A stretch of DNA of 63,048 nt from Firmicutes bacterium AM31-12AC (GTDB lineage: Bacteria > Bacillota > Clostridia > Lachnospirales > Lachnospiraceae): positions 1-63,048 of the forward strand of contig QUJA01000015.1 of NCBI GenBank assembly GCA_003480425.1. Reading direction: 5' to 3'. Made by a program: the position numbers and the translations under genes. Under the pieces are notes generated by a model. The model was given only the letters and a program-made list of their open reading frames with translations, was not told the DNA's origin and did no database searches. Positions 26,110 through 34,852 of this stretch are shown here, in pieces (positions within the stretch are counted from its first letter, which is position 1; each line of letters opens with the position of its first letter).

Positions 26110-28465
26110 GAAGCAGATCGAAGCGGCCATTGTCCGCGCCAACCGCACGGACAAAAAAGGAAAATCTGCGCAGGACAGTATCCCTTATGAACGGATGTGG
26201 CCGGACGGAATCTGCCGCATATCGGACAGCCACTACACAAAGACCATTCAGTTTCAGGACATCAACTATCAGCTCTCCCAAAACGAAGATAAGACGGCAA
26301 TCTTTGAGGGCTGGTGTGATTTCCTCAATTATTTTGACAGCTCGATTCATTTCCAGCTGTCTTTTTTGAACCTTGCGGCATCGGAGGAGACCTTTGCTAA
26401 CTCCATTTCCATCCCGCCCCAGAGGGATGCCTTTGACAGTATCCGCGAGGAATACACCACAATGCTGCAAAATCAGCTGGCCAGAGGTAACAACGGTCTC
26501 ATCAAGACCAAATACCTGACTTTTGGTATCGACGCAGACAGCATCAAAGCTGCCAAACCCCGTCTGGAGCGTATTGAGACCGATATACTTAATAACTTCA
26601 AGCGTCTTGGTGTAGCTGCCAGAACGCTGGACGGTAAAGAAAGGCTTTCTCAGCTTCATGCAGTATTCCACATGGACGAACAGCTCCCATTTCAGTTTGA
26701 ATGGGACTGGCTGGCCCCTTCCGGTCTGTCCACAAAGGATTTTATTGCACCAAGCTCCTTTGAGTTCCGCACCGGCAAGCAGTTCCGTATGGGCAAGAAA
26801 TACGGGGCTGTTTCTTTTTTGCAGATTCTCGCACCGGAGCTGAATGACCGTCTGCTGGCTGATTTTCTGGATATGGAAAGCTCGCTCATTGTGAGTATGC
26901 ACATTCAGTCGGTGGATCAGGTGAAAGCCATCAAAACGGTAAAGCGCAAGATTACCGACCTTGACCGCAGTAAGATTGAGGAACAGAAAAAAGCAGTCCG
27001 CGCCGGATATGACATGGACATCATTCCCTCTGACCTTGCCACATACGGCAGTGAAGCGAAAAAACTCTTGCAGGATTTGCAGAGCCGCAACGAGAGAATG
27101 TTCCTTTTGACCTTTCTGGTGCTGAACACAGCGGACAATCCCCGTCAGCTTGGCAACAACATTTTCCAGGCAGGCTCCATTGCCCAGAAGTATAACTGTC
27201 AGCTGACCAGGCTGGACTTCCAGCAAGAAGAAGGGCTGATGAGCTGTCTGCCCCTGGGACTCAATCAGATCGAGATCCAGCGAGGACTGACCACCAGTTC
27301 TACGGCCATCTTTGTACCGTTCACCACACAGGAATTATTCCAGAACGGCAAAGAAGCTCTGTACTACGGCATCAACGCCCTGTCCAACAATCTCATCATG
27401 GTGGATCGAAAGCTGCTGAAAAACCCCAACGGCTTGATTTTGGGTACGCCGGGTTCCGGTAAGTCCTTCAGCGCAAAACGAGAAATCGCAAACTGCTTTT
27501 TGCTTACCAGTGATGATGTTATCATTTGTGACCCGGAAGCGGAGTATGCACCTCTGGTGGAGCGTCTGCATGGGCAGGTCATCAAGATCTCGCCTACCTC
27601 CACCAACTACATCAATCCGATGGACCTGAACCTGGACTACTCGGATGATGAAAGCCCGCTGTCCCTCAAGTCTGACTTTATTCTCAGCTTGTGTGAGCTG
27701 ATCGTGGGCGGTAAGGAGGGCTTGCAGCCGGTGCAGAAAACCATCATCGACCGCTGTGTGCGTCTGGTCTATCAGACTTACCTCAATGACCCGCGCCCGG
27801 AGAATATGCCCATACTGGAGGATCTGTATAACCTGCTTCGGGAACAGGAGGAAAAGGAAGCTCAGTATATCGCTACGGCCCTTGAAATCTATGTAACCGG
27901 CTCCCTCAATGTGTTCAACCACCAGAGCAATGTGGACATCAACAACCGCATTGTCTGCTATGACATCAAGGAACTGGGCAAGCAGCTTAAGAAAATCGGT
28001 ATGCTGGTGGTACAGGATCAGGTGTGGAACCGTGTTACCATTAACCGTGCCGCCCACAAGTCCACCCGTTACTATATCGACGAGATGCACCTGCTTTTGA
28101 AGGAGGAACAGACCGCTGCCTATACGGTGGAAATCTGGAAGCGATTCCGTAAATGGGGCGGTATTCCGACAGGTATTACCCAGAATGTCAAAGACCTTTT
28201 GAGCAGCCGCGAGGTAGAGAACATCTTTGAAAACTCCGACTTCGTGTATATGCTCAACCAGGCAGGCGGAGACCGTCAGATACTTGCCAAGCAGCTGGGC
28301 ATTTCCACACACCAGCTTAGCTATGTGACCCACTCCGGTGAGGGCGAGGGCCTGCTGTTCTATGGCTCCACGATCCTGCCGTTTGTAGACCACTTCCCGA
28401 AGAATACCGAGCTGTACCGCATTATGACCACCAAACCCCAGGAACTGAAAAAGGAGGATGAATGA
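26000..28465 (+). CDS. VirB4-like conjugative ATPase
   Basis: An 821-residue ATPase energising the mating channel (CD1110-like). The N-terminal part (to about 430) is the VirB4 channel-docking region. Walker A GTPGSGKS is at residues 482-489, EAEYAPLVERLHG near 513 is conserved, Walker B YYIDEMHLLL is near 692, and the C-terminal TGITQNVKDLLSS block follows near 717. GATAAGGAGGTGT precedes the ATG, which is inside the PrgI-like gene. Its stop overlaps the next gene by 4 bases. Confidence 0.93.
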   Translation: MTLFTAIKKWLHRMFGKTEEKTVQPVKTKKKLSRADKKQIEAAIVRANRTDKKGKSAQDSIPYERMWPDGICRISDSHYTKTIQFQDINYQLSQNEDKTAIFEGWCDFLNYFDSSIHFQLSFLNLAASEETFANSISIPPQRDAFDSIREEYTTMLQNQLARGNNGLIKTKYLTFGIDADSIKAAKPRLERIETDILNNFKRLGVAARTLDGKERLSQLHAVFHMDEQLPFQFEWDWLAPSGLSTKDFIAPSSFEFRTGKQFRMGKKYGAVSFLQILAPELNDRLLADFLDMESSLIVSMHIQSVDQVKAIKTVKRKITDLDRSKIEEQKKAVRAGYDMDIIPSDLATYGSEAKKLLQDLQSRNERMFLLTFLVLNTADNPRQLGNNIFQAGSIAQKYNCQLTRLDFQQEEGLMSCLPLGLNQIEIQRGLTTSSTAIFVPFTTQELFQNGKEALYYGINALSNNLIMVDRKLLKNPNGLILGTPGSGKSFSAKREIANCFLLTSDDVIICDPEAEYAPLVERLHGQVIKISPTSTNYINPMDLNLDYSDDESPLSLKSDFILSLCELIVGGKEGLQPVQKTIIDRCVRLVYQTYLNDPRPENMPILEDLYNLLREQEEKEAQYIATALEIYVTGSLNVFNHQSNVDINNRIVCYDIKELGKQLKKIGMLVVQDQVWNRVTINRAAHKSTRYYIDEMHLLLKEEQTAAYTVEIWKRFRKWGGIPTGITQNVKDLLSSREVENIFENSDFVYMLNQAGGDRQILAKQLGISTHQLSYVTHSGEGEGLLFYGSTILPFVDHFPKNTELYRIMTTKPQELKKEDE

Positions 28466-28845
28466 TGATGAACCCCAACATTTTGAATCAAAACCCGTTG
28501 ATGTTTTTTGACAGGGCGGTAAATGCCCAGCGCAGCCAGCTGCTTACGGTCATGGCCGATGCGGTAAGTGAGTGCCGCACGGCGGCAGATCAGGCAGCCG
28601 AACTGAATGAGACCGGTCAGGTGGGGCTGCTCCGTCTGGCAGAGGTCTGGAGCACCATCCGTGCCAAGGAAGGTATGGGTGGTCTGGTTCTGGAAGGAAC
28701 CGAAGCGAAAATCCTGTCCGATGTGGTGGCACAGTTTTACGCCTACCTGTCCGGTTGTATGTTCAACGATCCTGTGGGAATGGCCATTTATGCAGAGCTG
28801 CACTACATGATGTCCTCCCTCATGCTGGGAGAATGGTTTGAATAA
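28462..28845 (+). CDS. conserved ICE protein, unknown function
   Basis: A 127-residue soluble, helical protein (NPNILNQNPLMFFDRAVNAQ; TGQVGLLRLAEVWSTIRAKEG). It overlaps VirB4 by 4 bases and the CHAP-protein gene by 8, so it sits inside the translationally coupled channel operon. No catalytic motif is visible. Its fixed position between VirB4 and the CHAP protein suggests a channel accessory role. Confidence 0.75.
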   Translation: MMMNPNILNQNPLMFFDRAVNAQRSQLLTVMADAVSECRTAADQAAELNETGQVGLLRLAEVWSTIRAKEGMGGLVLEGTEAKILSDVVAQFYAYLSGCMFNDPVGMAIYAELHYMMSSLMLGEWFE

Positions 28846-30573
28846 GGAGCCGCGCCTGCGCTTTACTGATGAGGAACGGTCTGACCCTGCACTGGAAAAG
28901 CCGATCCGTAAAGCGGAGAAAGCTGCGGCCAGAGCAGATAAGGCGCAGGCCAATATCCCAAAGAAAAAGGTCAGGCAGACGGTCATCGACCCGGATACCG
29001 GAAAAAAGACCTCGAAGCTGACCTTTGAGGACAAGAAAAAGCCACCCTCCAAACTTTCTCAAGGGGTCAAGGAAGCTCCCGTCCATCTGGTTGTGGGCAA
29101 GCTCCACAAAGAGATCCGGGAAACAGAACAGGACAATGTGGGCGTGGAAAGCGCCCACAAGTCCGAGGAAGCGGTGGAGACCGGCGCTTATCTGGTGCGG
29201 GAGGCTATCGCAGCCACAAGCTGAAGCCGTACCGCAAAGCAGCACAGGCAGAGCGCCAACTGGAAAAGGCAAATGTAAATGTTCTGTACCAGAAATCTTT
29301 GCAGGAAAATCCCCAGTTTGCCAGCAATCCACTTTCCCGCTGGCAGCAAAAGCAGGCCATCAAAAAGCAGTATGCCGCCGCCAAACATGCCGGTCAGACT
29401 GCTGGAAATACTGCCCAGGCTGCATCCAAAACAGGAAAAGCCGCAAGGACGGTAAAAGAAAAGGCACAGCAGGCAGGGGCGTTCGTCATGCGCCACAAGA
29501 AGGGTTTCCTGATGGCAGGGGTTTTGTTCCTCATTACCTGTATGCTGATGAATACCATGTCCTCCTGCTCCATGATGGCGCAGAGCATCGGTTCCGTTCT
29601 CTCCGGCACCACCTATCCGTCGGATGACCCGGAAATGCTGGCGGTGGAGGCAGATTATGCAGCCAGAGAAGCCCAGTTGCAGGAGGAAATCGACAACATA
29701 GAAAGCAGTCACCCAGGGTATGACGAGTATCGCTATGACCTTGGTATGATCGGCCATGACCCTCATGAGCTGGCAGCATTTCTGTCTGCCGTTTTGCAAG
29801 GTTACACCCGGCAGAGCGCTCAGGCAGAGCTGGCGCGTGTGTTTGCAGCACAGTATCAGCTGACGCTTACTGAGGAAGTGGAGATTCGCTACCGCACGGA
29901 GACCTCCACCGACCCGGAGACCGGCGAGACCACCTCAGAAGAAGTCCCCTATGAGTATTACATTTTGAATGTGAAACTCGCCAGCAAGCCCATTTCCGCT
30001 GTGGTGTCGGAGCTTCTGACCCCGGAGCAGATGAAAATGTATCAGGTTTACCGGCAGACCATGGGCAATAAGCCGCTGTTGTTTGGCGGCGGCTCCCCTG
30101 ATACCAGCGGCTCGGAAGATCTGTCCGGTGTGCAGTTCATTAACGGTACCCGCCCCGGCAATCCTCAGCTGGTGGAACTGGCCAAGCGTCAGGTGGGCAA
30201 TGTGGGCGGCTATCCTTATTGGAGCTGGTATGGCTTTGACAGCCGCGTGGAGTGGTGCGCCTGCTTCGTATCCTGGTGCTATAACCAGGCAGGAAAAAGT
30301 GAACCGCGCTTTGCAGGCTGTGAGTGGCAGGGCGTTCCGTGGTTCCAGTCCCATGGACAATGGGGTGCAAGAGGCTATAACAATCTGGCTCCCGGAGATG
30401 CAATTTTCTTTGATTGGGATTTGGATGGGACAGCAGACCATGTAGGTATCGTGATCGGTACGGATGGCAGCCGTGTTTATACCGTGGAGGGAAATTCCGG
30501 CGATGCCTGCAAGATCAAAAGTTATGACCTGAATTATCAAAGCATTAAGGGCTACGGCCTGATGAACTGGTAA
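28838..30573 (+). pseudogene. CHAP-domain cell-wall peptidase (CD1108-like), apparent -1 frameshift
   Basis: This protein opens the cell wall for the mating channel. The first frame, TTG 28838 to 29224, encodes a charged cytoplasmic region ending EAIAATS. The next frame encodes RSHKLKPYRKAAQAERQLEK and continues to 30573 through a membrane segment (GFLMAGVLFLITCMLM) and a C-terminal CHAP domain (EWCACFVSWCYNQAG with catalytic Cys, DHVGIVIG with His). One missing C after 29209 (ATCGC for ATCCGC) explains the break. No ribosome binding site supports a separate start at 29299, so restoring the base gives one protein of about 578 residues. Confidence 0.9.
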
Positions 30574-30602
30574 CAGAGATTTTTAAGAAGGAGTGATAGA
30601 CG

Positions 30603-30857
30603 ATGGCAAAGAACAAAATTGAGCGCATTGACCAGGAGATTACAAAGGTCCGCGAGAAGATCGCAGAGTATCAGGAAAAGCTCAAGGCGCTGGAAGCACA
30701 GAAAACCGAGGCAGAAAATTTGGAGATCGTTCAGATAGTTCGTGCGTTACGCATGACTCCAGCACAGCTGAACGCTATGCTTTCCGGTGGAATGAACCAC
30801 GGCAGAGATACAGCACTGTCGGAATCAAATAATCAGGAGGCTACCGCTTATGAATAA
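30603..30857 (+). CDS. DUF4315-family coiled-coil protein
   Basis: An 84-residue protein, nearly all coiled coil (KIERIDQEITKVREKIAEYQ, EKLKALEAQKTEAENLEIVQ), with a C-terminal MTPAQLNAMLSGG. This is the DUF4315 pattern found beside the CHAP protein in clostridial ICEs. AGAAGGAGTG precedes the ATG; its stop overlaps the next start. It probably assists assembly of the channel complex. Confidence 0.85.
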   Translation: MAKNKIERIDQEITKVREKIAEYQEKLKALEAQKTEAENLEIVQIVRALRMTPAQLNAMLSGGMNHGRDTALSESNNQEATAYE

Positions 30858-31611
30858 AAGAATTTGCAAAACACTTTCCGCCTTTTGCCTGACAATGGTT
30901 GTGGCATTTGGCTTTACGATCCCTGCTTTTGCACAGGGGTCAGAACAGGCTCCGGCGGCACCGGCAGAGGATTCTACCAATGACAGCAATGTGATTGTGG
31001 AAGAAACAGAACCGGCACCGGCACTTACACCAGATGGCAATGCCGCTCTGGTGGATGATTTTGGTGGCAATAAGCAGCTCATTACCGTTACTACCAAGGC
31101 TGGCAACTATTTTTACATTTTGCTCGACAGGGCTAATGAGGATAAAAAGACTGCTGTTCACTTTCTGAACCAGGTGGATGAAGCGGATTTGATGGCACTG
31201 ATGGAAGATGAAAATGTCAAAGAGGAGCCGGCTGCTGTGTGTAGCTGCACGACAAAATGTGAAGCAGGGGCAGTCAATACGGCTTGCCCGGTCTGCGCAA
31301 CTGATAAGAGTAAATGTACGGGCAAAGCACCGGAACCTCCGGCAGAAACACCGGAGCCGGAAAAAGAGACGCCTGCCGGACTAAATCCGGCTGCGCTGAT
31401 TCTTCTGCTGGCTCTGCTGGGCGGCGGTGGCGTATTTGCCTACATGAAGCTCATGAAGAATAAACCTAAGACCAAGGGCAATGACAGTCTGGACGATTAT
31501 GATTATGGCGAGGAGGATTCCGAGGAATGGGAAACCGAGGATGAGGAGTCGGACGAACCGGACGCTGATGGGGGCAGCACAGAAGAAGATGACGAGGACA
31601 GCGTGAAATGA
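30850..31611 (+). CDS. DUF4366-family membrane-anchored surface protein
   Basis: A 253-residue CD1107-like protein. The N-terminal signal peptide (KRICKTLSAFCLTMVVAFGF, cleavage near AFA) leads to an extracellular domain with GNYFYILLDRANEDKKTAVH and a cysteine cluster (CSCTTKCEAG, CPVC). A Pro-rich stretch, a C-terminal membrane helix (ALILLLALLGGGGVFAYMKL) and a very acidic cytoplasmic tail follow. It is a typical exposed component of the mating apparatus of these elements; possibly an adhesin or channel stabiliser. Confidence 0.87.
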   Translation: MNKRICKTLSAFCLTMVVAFGFTIPAFAQGSEQAPAAPAEDSTNDSNVIVEETEPAPALTPDGNAALVDDFGGNKQLITVTTKAGNYFYILLDRANEDKKTAVHFLNQVDEADLMALMEDENVKEEPAAVCSCTTKCEAGAVNTACPVCATDKSKCTGKAPEPPAETPEPEKETPAGLNPAALILLLALLGGGGVFAYMKLMKNKPKTKGNDSLDDYDYGEEDSEEWETEDEESDEPDADGGSTEEDDEDSVK

Positions 31612-31802
31612 CCCGTTTCACAGACAGTCCCTATGAACGCATGATGACACGCAGGCCGGAGGGCGGGAGGAAAACTTCCCGTCCTCATTCTTTATCCCAC
31701 AACCACCCCTGCTATGGTTGCGGGAGTTATGGAAGTCCCTGCGTAGGTATCTGCCATCGTGAGATGGAACGCTGGCTCAAAGAAAGGAAACGAAAAAAAT
31801 GA
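31608..31802 (+). CDS. small cysteine-rich ICE protein
   Basis: A 64-residue basic protein with a conserved-looking CYGCGSYGSPCVGICH cluster near the middle, suggesting metal binding. It overlaps the DUF4366 stop and the next start by 4 bases each, so it is part of the same coupled operon. Family and role unknown. Confidence 0.7.
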   Translation: MTRFTDSPYERMMTRRPEGGRKTSRPHSLSHNHPCYGCGSYGSPCVGICHREMERWLKERKRKK

Positions 31803-32491
31803 GTGTTCTGATTATATTTATCAAGCTGATTGCTGTTTTTGACCTGCTTGTGATTGCTGTGTATTTTGGCGGCGACATTCTTTCTACCATGTTAAACAAA
31901 CTTTGGAGAAAGCCAAAGCAAGATGACCCCTTTGATTTCTCCTTAGATACCATGACAGTTTCATTGTCCATAGATTCTATCCGTCAGCTTTATTCCGGTG
32001 ACGCGGCAGATTTTGTGGAAGAAAAGATCCTGCCAAATGCGGAGAAAACAATGGCCGTTTTGACGGAACAAGAACAGACGGCGGCTCATCTGCTCTTATC
32101 CGCTCTGATCGGTTTTCTTGCAGCAGAAGCTCCTATGGATGAACAGAGCTTTCCTTTGATGATGGAACTTCTGAACTGCATGGAAGGGGAAAAAGAAGAT
32201 GGTTGTCAGGATGCAGTAGATAGTTTACTTGAAGATGCCGCCTGCAATACCCGCCGTCACGAAGAATATTACAGCAATTATCAACGCTACCAGCTGATGC
32301 AGGTGGATAAAACCCGTGTCATTTTGGCTTGCCGTATCATCATCAATGACCTGCTGGGGAAACTGTACCGCTATGACTACCGGTTTGGTTATAACCTGCT
32401 ACTGGATGAGGAAAACAGCATAGAGAAAAAACTGCACACGCCTGTGCGGGAAGAATGGGAGGCTGAAGATTATGAATTTAGTGATTGCTGA
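31799..32491 (+). CDS. membrane protein sharing a domain with the VirD4-type coupling ATPase
   Basis: A 230-residue protein with one N-terminal membrane helix (about 3-27) and a cytoplasmic domain. Residues about 97-180 line up with the all-alpha domain of the element's own coupling ATPase (about 266-350). LLLSALIGFLAAEAPMDEQSF corresponds to LLYCALIGYIHYEAPVEEQNF, followed by matching E-L/F-L/I-N-x-ME, an acidic patch, VD-x-L/M and Y-x-x-Y-Q/K-x-Y-Q/K-L. It lacks Walker motifs. It may bind the coupling protein's partners or substrate; this is inference. It overlaps topB by 20 bases. Confidence 0.75.
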   Translation: MSVLIIFIKLIAVFDLLVIAVYFGGDILSTMLNKLWRKPKQDDPFDFSLDTMTVSLSIDSIRQLYSGDAADFVEEKILPNAEKTMAVLTEQEQTAAHLLLSALIGFLAAEAPMDEQSFPLMMELLNCMEGEKEDGCQDAVDSLLEDAACNTRRHEEYYSNYQRYQLMQVDKTRVILACRIIINDLLGKLYRYDYRFGYNLLLDEENSIEKKLHTPVREEWEAEDYEFSDC

Positions 32492-34571
32492 AAAACCATC
32501 GGTTGCACAAAGTCTGGCTACGGTAATCGGTGCAACTGCTCGTAAGGATGGGTATCTGGAGGGTAACGGCTGGCGTGTCAGCTGGTGCGTGGGCCACCTG
32601 GCCGGTCTTGCGGATGCAGACAGCTATGACTCCAAGTATGCCAAGTGGCGATATGATGACCTGCCTATCCTGCCGGAGCATTGGCAGATGGTGGTGGGAA
32701 AGGACAAGAAAAAGCAGTTTGATATTCTCAAAAAGCTGATGAACGCCCCGGATGTGACGGAGGTAGTAAATGCCTGTGATGCCGGACGCGAGGGCGAGCT
32801 GATCTTCCGCAGCGTCTATGAGCTGGCAGGCTGCCAAAAGCCGATGAAAAGGCTCTGGATTTCTTCGATGGAGGACTCCGCCATAAGGGAGGGCTTTGCA
32901 AACCTGCGCCCAGGTGTAGATTATGATGGACTTCGGGATGCTGCTCTCTGCCGTGCCAAGGCCGACTGGCTGGTGGGGATCAATGCCACAAGGCTTTTTT
33001 CCGTGCTGTACCACCGCACCCTCAACATCGGGCGCGTGATGTCCCCAACGCTGGCACTGATTGTTCAGCGAGAAGCTGAGATCGACACCTTTAAGCAGGT
33101 TCCCTTTTATACCGTGGCGCTGGAGCTGCCCGGTCTTACCGTATCCGGGGAGCGCATGAGTGACCGAGCAAGCGCAGAGCAGCTGAAAGAAGCCTGTCAG
33201 GGTGCAGCTGTCACAATCAAAAAAGTGGAGTGCAAGGAAAAATCCGAAAAGCTGCCTGCCCTCTATGACCTGACTACTCTGCAAAGAGATGCCAACCGCC
33301 TGCTTGGATTTACAGCCCAGCAGACCCTGGACTATCTGCAAAGCCTGTATGAAAAGAAGCTCTGCACCTATCCCCGTACTGACAGCCGCTATCTGACCGG
33401 TGATATGGCAGACAGCCTGCCGGTGCTGGTGAATCTGGTTGCCAATGCTATGCCATTTCGCAAAGGGATCGCCATTACCTGTGATCCGCAGACGGTCATC
33501 AACGACAAGAAAGTAACCGACCACCACGCAGTAATCCCTACCAGAAATCTCAAGGATGCAGACCTTTCTGCCCTTCCTGCGGGAGAAAAAGCGGTGCTGG
33601 AGCTGGTGGCCCTGCGTCTGCTGTGTGCCGTGGCCCAGCCCCATATCTATTCGGAAACCGTTGTGATTGCAACGTGTGCCGGTAGGAAGTTTACTGCCAA
33701 AGGAAAAACGGTGAAGCACCCCGGATGGAAAGCACTGGAGGACGCCTACCGTGCCAAAATGAAGGATGCAGAGCCGAAAAAAGAGGGCGCAGAGAAAGCC
33801 CTGCCGGAGCTGACCGAAGGACAGATCCTTTCGGTTGCTGCTGCAATCGTCAAAGAAGGCAAAAGCAGTCCGCCCCAGCACTTTACGGAGGACACCCTGT
33901 TGTCCGCGATGGAGACTGCCGGAAAAGAGGATATGCCGGAGGATGCCGAACGAAAAGGTCTGGGGACACCGGCCACCCGTGCCGGTATTTTGGAAAAGCT
34001 GGTATCTGCCGGTTTTCTGGAACGAAAAAAGAGCAGGAAAACAGTGCAGCTTCTCCCTTCCCATGATGCAGTTTCCCTGATCACCGTTCTGCCGGAACAA
34101 CTGCAATCGCCGCTTTTGACTGCCGAGTGGGAGTACCGCCTGGGCGAGATCGAGCGCGGGCAGCTTGCCCCGGAGGAGTTTTTGGACGGGATCAGCACCA
34201 TGCTGAAAGACCTGGTGGGGACTTATCAGGTCATCAAGGGAACGGAGTACCTGTTCACTCCGCCTCGTGAGGTGGTGGGCAAATGCCCTCGCTGCGGCGG
34301 GGAGGTTGCAGAACTGCAAAAAGGCTTCTTCTGTCAGAATGATTCTTGCAGATTTGCAATCTGGAAAAACAACAAATGGTGGGCTGCCAAGAAAAAACAG
34401 CCGACTAAGGCTGTGGTGTCTGCACTGCTTAACGATGGCCGTGTCCGTGTGACGGGCCTATATTCGGAGAAAACCGGAAAGACCTACGATGCCACTGTGG
34501 TTTTGGAGGACGATGGACAGTACGCCAACTTCAAGCTGGAATTTGACCAGCGGAAAGGAGGTAGCCGATGA
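32472..34571 (+). CDS. topB: type IA DNA topoisomerase III
   Basis: A 699-residue topoisomerase that would relax or decatenate ICE DNA during transfer and replication. TOPRIM domain: MNLVIAEKPSVAQSLATVIG and CDAGREGELIFR near residue 99. Active-site tyrosine Y300 in CTYPRTDSRYLT. KGLGTPATRAGI near 497 belongs to the last core domain, and a C-terminal zinc ribbon (CPRCGGEVAELQKGFFC) follows near 600. Length is normal for plasmid/ICE TopB. It starts within the preceding gene and its stop overlaps the following one. Confidence 0.95.
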   Translation: MNLVIAEKPSVAQSLATVIGATARKDGYLEGNGWRVSWCVGHLAGLADADSYDSKYAKWRYDDLPILPEHWQMVVGKDKKKQFDILKKLMNAPDVTEVVNACDAGREGELIFRSVYELAGCQKPMKRLWISSMEDSAIREGFANLRPGVDYDGLRDAALCRAKADWLVGINATRLFSVLYHRTLNIGRVMSPTLALIVQREAEIDTFKQVPFYTVALELPGLTVSGERMSDRASAEQLKEACQGAAVTIKKVECKEKSEKLPALYDLTTLQRDANRLLGFTAQQTLDYLQSLYEKKLCTYPRTDSRYLTGDMADSLPVLVNLVANAMPFRKGIAITCDPQTVINDKKVTDHHAVIPTRNLKDADLSALPAGEKAVLELVALRLLCAVAQPHIYSETVVIATCAGRKFTAKGKTVKHPGWKALEDAYRAKMKDAEPKKEGAEKALPELTEGQILSVAAAIVKEGKSSPPQHFTEDTLLSAMETAGKEDMPEDAERKGLGTPATRAGILEKLVSAGFLERKKSRKTVQLLPSHDAVSLITVLPEQLQSPLLTAEWEYRLGEIERGQLAPEEFLDGISTMLKDLVGTYQVIKGTEYLFTPPREVVGKCPRCGGEVAELQKGFFCQNDSCRFAIWKNNKWWAAKKKQPTKAVVSALLNDGRVRVTGLYSEKTGKTYDATVVLEDDGQYANFKLEFDQRKGGSR

Positions 34572-34846
34572 AGCTCTCTTTAGTGGAACGGGAAACCATT
34601 CTTCTCTATAATCAGGCAGAACCAATGGCTGAGATCTATACCCATGATCCCCGTCTGATGGAGAAGCTGGATCTGCTGGCAAAAAAGCACCCCGACCAGA
34701 TCACCCGAAAGGACGCCCATAACTTTACCGTCCCCAAGCGGTGTGTATCAGTCAGGGAGCCATATAGCGCAGAACGCCGCAAAGCTGCCAGTGAGCGTGC
34801 GAAAGCTGCCGGATACCAGCCTCCTATGCGAAAGTCCAGCAGTTAA
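34568..34846 (+). CDS. small conserved ICE protein
   Basis: A 92-residue basic protein (KLSLVERETILLYNQAEPMA; ...QITRKDAHNFTVPKRCVSVR), coupled to topB by a 4-base overlap. The N-terminal half looks like a small alpha/beta unit and the C-terminal half is Arg/Lys/Ala-rich and probably binds nucleic acid. Not assigned to a known family here. Confidence 0.7.
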   Translation: MKLSLVERETILLYNQAEPMAEIYTHDPRLMEKLDLLAKKHPDQITRKDAHNFTVPKRCVSVREPYSAERRKAASERAKAAGYQPPMRKSSS

Positions 34847-34852
34847 AGGCAC

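Noticed and set aside
29299..30573. Independent gene for the CHAP part
   Set aside because: The TTG at 29299 has no ribosome binding site, and the frame extends upstream to the point where one missing base joins it to the preceding frame.
32478..34319. Long minus-strand frame opposite topB (613 codons)
   Set aside because: Shadow of a GC-rich gene; the plus strand encodes a complete topoisomerase with all motifs.
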